The notes beneath the pieces were generated by a model. The model was not told the origin of the DNA and did not search any database. It was given only the letters and a program-made list of their open reading frames with translations. A program made the position numbers and the translations under genes. From NCBI GenBank assembly GCA_033558025.1, contig JAUCEF010000003.1, positions 2,382,001-2,446,000 of the forward strand: a stretch of DNA of 64,000 nucleotides, written 5' to 3'. Shown piece by piece: positions 60,234 to 64,000 of this stretch. Numbering within the stretch: the first letter of the stretch is position 1; every line of letters starts with the position of its first letter. Origin of the DNA: Phytophthora sp. 'mugwort'. Lineage: Eukaryota; Oomycota; Peronosporomycetes; Peronosporales; Peronosporaceae.

Positions 60234-62720
60234 CGCTTCTTGGAATGTCGTCGGCTCCGATAGATCGCCTGCTTCGACGGCATTGGCACTTGCACGCCAA
60301 AAAACTGGTGGAGTCGATTCTTCATCTTGGTCTCCAGACTTTTCTTCTTCGTCTGCGTCTGCTCGGTGCGGAGGGGAGTAGTTCGGCGCACTGCTTCTTC
60401 CAGTCCAGGTCGATGACGCACAGCTCGCGGTTTTCTGGCAGCTTCATCTTCGTCACTCGGGCGGCTCTTACGCTTCCCTGCCTGCGTGTACTCCGTCTGG
60501 CGGAAACCATCATTGTCGATGTCGAGCGAGTCGAAGTTCAGGTCGTCGACAGCTTCATCGGAAATCGTCGGTGAACATCCAAAGGTCGACTCATCGAAGT
60601 TGACATCGCGACTGATAACCACCTGCCCCGCCTCGATGTCATAAAGTCGATACGCCTTGGACACTTCTTCGTAACCCAGGAACAGTCCAGCGCGAGCCTT
60701 GGGATCCTACTTGAGCCGCTTCTCCTTCGGAGTCAGAATGTACGTCCGACAGCCGAACACACGCATGTGCTTCACACTCGGCTTGGAGTTGTAAACGATC
60801 TCGAACGGAGTCTTGTGCTCGATCTTGGGTGACGGCAGACGATTCTTCACGTAGATGGCAGTCATGGCCGCCTCAGCCCAGAAACACTTGTCCAGCTTAG
60901 CGTGATGCAGCATGCTGCGGCCGATCGTGACGATAGTTCGGATAGCTCGCTCTGCCGTGCCGTTCGTCTGGTGCGCGTACGGAACCGTGGTTTGCTGCTC
61001 GATGCCTTCGTCTTCGTAGAAGTCGTTGAGCGAGTTGGTCGCAAACTCACGAGCTCCGTCGTGCCGCACAAACTTGACCTTCTTGCCGAACTGCTTCTGC
61101 ACCTTCATGATGTACGTCTTGATGCAGTCTTCGCTCTCCGACTTGGCACGCAGGCAGAAACCCTTCATGCATCCACTGGCTTCGTCCACGATCAGTAGCA
61201 GGTACTTGCTGCCGCCAAGCGAGTTTTCCTCCATGGGTCCGCAGATGGCAAAGTGGAGCAGCTCAAATGTGTCGTAGCGACGCTTGTCACGGTTGCTTGG
61301 GAATGGTTTTTGGACCATTTTACCTTGCTGGCAACCACGACACAGACTTGGTCCGCTCGACTTGAAAGGTGCCTTCGCGTCCTTGATCATGTGGTTGTCG
61401 ACCATCTTGCGAAGCACCTCAACCGGAGCGTGACCCATGCGCGCGTGCAGGTCGACAGTCTTGCCACTCGTCGCCGCATTCGCCGATCGCTGAGGCGTTT
61501 GAAGCCAGTAGAGTCCATCCATGAGGTTTGCCGTCGCCACCACTTGCTTGGAGCCTTTGTGCGCAATCTGCATCTTGGTGCCGTCGAACACCACTTGAAA
61601 CTTGTCACTTTTGTTGATCTGCGGTACCGAAAGCAGATTCTTGCTCATGCTTGGCACGTACAGCGCGTTCTTGATCTCGATCTCGCGCTCGTCGCCATTG
61701 GGCAGAACCACTTGTTCCACGATGGTCCCCACACCCATGATGGCCGCCTTGTTGCCGTCGGCCACCGAAAGTTCGCCTTCGTTCCGCTCAATCAAATGGA
61801 CGAACTTGGTCTTGTCGTTGCAGATGTGGTGCGTTGCGCCGCTGTCGACCGCCCACATCCCGGACACATTCCAGTGAAACCGCGAACGCTACTCGATCGT
61901 AGTCGTAGTCGTAGCCGTTGCTGTCGTTTCTCCACTGGATGTTGTTGGCCCCGCGTCCACGGCCGTTGCCGCCGCGTCTCGGCCCTCGGTTCTCGTCCTT
62001 CTGCTTGGTCCAGCACTTGTCAATCGTGTGCCCCACTTTTCCGCAGTACGTACACTGGCGAGACTCTCGGTCGGTGTTGAACGCCTTGGCCGCGTTCTCC
62101 GTCTTCACCGTCGCCGTCTTCTCGCCTTGTCTCTTGATGTGCTCGTTCGTGAGCACCTTCACGACGTCTTGCGACCGCAGTTCAGCGCTGCTCATCTCCA
62201 AGTTCAGCACGACGTTCTCGTAGCTCTTGGGGAGGCTGCGCAACAAGCAGATCGCCACGTCCTCGTCCTCCATCTTGGCACCGATGCTGCTGAGCTTGGC
62301 GCTGATGTTGAGGACCTCGTTGCAATGATGCAACACATTGCCGCCTTCCGACATCTCCATGCTGAAGAGTTGGCGCTTCAGGTAGATGCGTCCAGCCTTC
62401 TGCGAACCACCGTACAGCGTCTTCAGGCGCGACCAGGCAACCCACGCTTCCTCGCAGTCGTCGATCACATGGTGGTAGTCCGCGTCCATGTGGAGCAGCA
62501 TCAGTCCGAAAGGGATGTTGCTCAACTTGACGTAGTCGTCCTTGGCCCGCGAGTCCGTGTAGCTTGGCGTCGTCTCACGGTTCACGACATGCCACGTCGA
62601 CTTGGTCAGGAACACGCCACGCATGTAGCGGTTCCACGTCGCGTAGTTGTCTCCGTTGAACTTGTCGATGGAGACCTTGGTCGAGACGTCTTGGGCAGAG
62701 GACATGGTGCTTGGGCTCAT
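60230..62720 (-). pseudogene. gag-pol: U15 ORF1: Gag-protease-integrase, catalytic Asp lost
   Basis: Gag open from the ATG at 62720 to the 23-bp deletion (61865-61871), stop at 61788. Protease and integrase are then open at 60707-61867 because the C missing in other deleted copies is present. Two private defects follow: the first DD35E aspartate (D499, HFDICGP) is Ala, from changes at 61248 and 61250, and Trp679 is TAG (60707-60709). The last part is open at 60230-60706. The first 90 or so Gag codons carry several substitutions not seen in other units (for example DVSTK for DASTK, NIPFG for NIAFG). Confidence 0.92.
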
Positions 62721-62724
62721 AACC

Positions 62725-63064
62725 TGATAAAGGTATGGATCTTGATAAGTGAAGCTTGGACGGAGCGAAGGAGGTTCTGCACTTGGTGCGAAGACCGGAG
62801 TGAAGACCACTTGAGCTGAAGAAGGAAGATTCGAAAGTGATTGATTTTATCGGAGCTTACACTACCTAGTCTACCACATAGATATGCAGCCCTGCATCCA
62901 ATCATTTGGTGCATCCAATCACCAACACTCCGCACTCGTCCAATCATCCTACTCGTCTAATCATCGGTTGCGTAAACAACGTACCGTAAACATCGCGGGA
63001 TCGTGTTGGACCGGTTCGGGTTAACCGGTTACTGGTACACAGTACCAAAACCCGGTAACCGTCA
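62725..63064 (-). repeat. LTR15, diverged copy
   Basis: 340 bp from TGACGG to TATCA, the same layout as the others but with many substitutions and several small indels throughout. Conserved parts are both termini, the segment TCACTTTCGAATC and a palindromic ACCGGTT...AACCGGT stretch near 63010-63030. The TATA-like box is weaker. PBS 62713-62724 is unchanged; polypurine G5 of U16 at 63070-63074. Confidence 0.88.
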
Positions 63065-64000
63065 ATACGCCCCCTCAATGCGAACACGCGTGAATTCCGA
63101 GGGACGCCGTCAGATCCATGTGGCGCGGTCCTGGCAGTGCCTTGGTCATGATGTCCGCCAGCATGATAGAAGTCTCGCAGTACTCGAGCTTGACTTCGCC
63201 GCGCTTGACCTCATCACGGATGTGATGGTACTTGATGTCGATGTGCTTGGCGCGACCATGGTTCACTGGGTTCTTCGTCATCTTGATGCACGACTGGTTG
63301 TCTTCGCGGATCTTGAGCTCGGGTCCAGTCTCGTTGGCAGCCGCCAAAATCTCGCATAGCAGGCGATGAATCCACTTGCCTTCTTGGATCGCCAGACTGA
63401 GCGCGATGTATTCCGCCTCGCTCGTAGACAGCGAAACACTTGACTGCTTCTTGCTTCCCCAGCTCACTGGCGCACCCATCAGCATGAACGTGTAGCCGGA
63501 AGTCGACTTGCGGTCCGCGAGGTCGCCAGCCCAGTCCGCATCCGAATACCCACGAAAGTCGATCTTGTTGCCTGGCTTGAAACAGATTCCATGCGTCTTG
63601 GTGCCTTGTAGATAGCGAAAAATGCGCTTGACCGCAACCCAGTGTTCCTCTTGGGGGTTCTCCATGAAGCGCGATACATAGCCTACTGCGTACGCGATAT
63701 CCGGGCGAGTAGCAGTCATCAAGTGCATGAGGGCACCAACAGCTTCGCGAAACGGAGCGTTCACCTTGGTCGCTGCGTCACTTGAAATCAGTCGAGTGCT
63801 TATGTCGACGGGACTCACCACGGCCTTGCACTCGTCCATACCAAAACGCTTGAGAATGTCATCCACATAGCGGCGCTGACACATCGTCACGCTGCCGTCC
63901 GGGCCATCCACCAGCTCGATTCCAAGGACGAACACACACTTGCCACTGTCAGTCATTTCGAAGCGTGTCTTGAGGTCGTTCTTCGTGCGTGAGATCAGCT
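63065..64000 (-). mobile_element. U16: partial copia unit, diverged 3' third
   Basis: Only the 3' end of the internal region is in the window. It is diverged from the array between the LTR and about 63730, then becomes indistinguishable from the RT-deleted class up to the window edge. Confidence 0.92.
63075..64000 (-). CDS. pol: U16 ORF2, partial: RT C-terminus and RNase H, open
   Basis: The frame is open from the window edge to a TGA at 63075 with no nonsense codon; Trp357 and Gln436 are retained. RNase H Asp, Glu, Asp and Asp motifs are all visible. The C-terminus differs (ends IHACSH; PGPRHMDLTASLG for [13 protein letters not shown]), with further scattered changes up to about 63730. The RT stretch at 63740-64000 is the second RT allele (TKND, CVFVLG). 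Whether this copy has the base loss after YVDD cannot be seen because the window ends first. Confidence 0.88.
   Translation of the reverse strand, partial: LISRTKNDLKTRFEMTDSGKCVFVLGIELVDGPDGSVTMCQRRYVDDILKRFGMDECKAVVSPVDISTRLISSDAATKVNAPFREAVGALMHLMTATRPDIAYAVGYVSRFMENPQEEHWVAVKRIFRYLQGTKTHGICFKPGNKIDFRGYSDADWAGDLADRKSTSGYTFMLMGAPVSWGSKKQSSVSLSTSEAEYIALSLAIQEGKWIHRLLCEILAAANETGPELKIREDNQSCIKMTKNPVNHGRAKHIDIKYHHIRDEVKRGEVKLEYCETSIMLADIMTKALPGPRHMDLTASLGIHACSH

Larger units (their letters stand above)
58698..63064 (-). mobile_element. U15: copia unit, 4,367 bp, most degraded, with diverged LTR
   Basis: The internal region is array-like over most of its length but becomes diverged close to its 5' end, and its LTR is a different, older sequence. 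It carries every RT-class lesion, the gag deletion, and private integrase mutations. Confidence 0.93.
1..64000 (-). repeat. Tandem array of Ty1/copia LTR retrotransposons sharing single LTRs
   Basis: The same 4.4-kb unit recurs from end to end, always in the same orientation. Unit lengths in order U2-U15 are 4397, 4374, 4398, 4397, 4397, 4397, 4397, 4374, 4397, 4397, 4374, 4398, 4397 and 4367 bp. Each internal region runs from its polypurine tract straight into an LTR, and that LTR runs straight into the primer binding site of the next unit, so there is one LTR per unit and no spacer. Ordinary insertions would each carry two LTRs and a target-site duplication. The layout therefore implies amplification by LTR-LTR unequal recombination, or integration of a multimer or of one-LTR circles. 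An assembly expansion cannot be excluded from sequence alone. Confidence 0.95.

Noticed and set aside
61788..62810. U15 Gag with a 30-residue N-terminal extension reading into LTR15
   Set aside because: The extension starts at a GTG in the LTR and passes through the PBS; the diverged LTR simply lacks a stop in that frame.
1..64000. CRISPR array or tandem defence locus suggested by regular repetition
   Set aside because: The repeat is 4.4 kb and codes for a complete retrotransposon; there are no short repeats with unique spacers.
1..64000. RIP-like hypermutation as cause of the nonsense codons
   Set aside because: Only a few scattered C-to-T or G-to-A changes are seen and one nonsense (Lys142) is a transversion; units are otherwise nearly identical.
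1..64000. Host genes, tRNA or rRNA genes between units
   Set aside because: No unique DNA exists between units; every stretch over 300 bp without a coding frame is an LTR.

Overview
The whole 64 kb is one head-to-tail array of a Ty1/copia LTR retrotransposon, coded entirely on the minus strand. I count 13 complete units of 4,374-4,398 bp (U2-U14), a fourteenth (U15, 4,367 bp) whose LTR has diverged, and partial units at both ends (U1 at 1-1603, U16 at 63065-64000). Neighbouring internal regions share a single LTR of about 347 bp. There is no unique DNA or target-site duplication between units and I see no host gene. Unit order below follows the + strand; transcription would run right to left.

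The organism is a eukaryote. An oomycete (Phytophthora-like) is my best guess, from remembered resemblance of the Gag and integrase to oomycete copia elements and an initiator-like motif in the LTR. That assignment is inference.

Each unit, read on the minus strand, holds: an LTR; a 12-nt primer binding site (PBS) matching the anticodon arm of an initiator-Met tRNA; ORF1 (837 codons: Gag with CCHC knuckle, aspartic protease, DD35E integrase); ORF2 (reverse transcriptase and RNase H); and a G-rich polypurine tract (PPT) abutting the next LTR. In every unit with an integrase-RT junction, ORF2 lies in the -1 frame relative to ORF1 and has no ATG of its own near the junction. No copy therefore encodes a continuous polyprotein unless frameshifting occurs.

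Only U4 and U13 have both ORFs undamaged. The others carry shared lesions in different combinations: a 23-bp gag deletion (U3, U9, U12, U15); a 1-bp integrase deletion (U3, U5, U7, U9, U10, U12, U14); a 1-bp RT deletion just after YVDD (U2, U6, U8, U11, U15); a nonsense codon at RNase H Gln436 (U2, U3, U6-U9, U11, U12, U15); a nonsense codon at Trp357 (U6, U8, U11, U15); and a nonsense codon at Gag Lys142 (U1, U3). These three indels fully explain the spread of unit lengths. Assortment of the markers shows the array was shaped by unequal crossover and gene conversion; the block U3 to early U15 repeats as U3-U6 versus U12-U15, 39,528 bp apart.

The right edge (LTR15, the start of U15 gag and the 3' third of U16) is clearly diverged and looks like an older or terminal member. 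No CRISPR, defence system, tRNA, rRNA or bacterial operon is present. The notable feature is the architecture: a retrotransposon turned into a satellite-like array, possibly of centromeric type.
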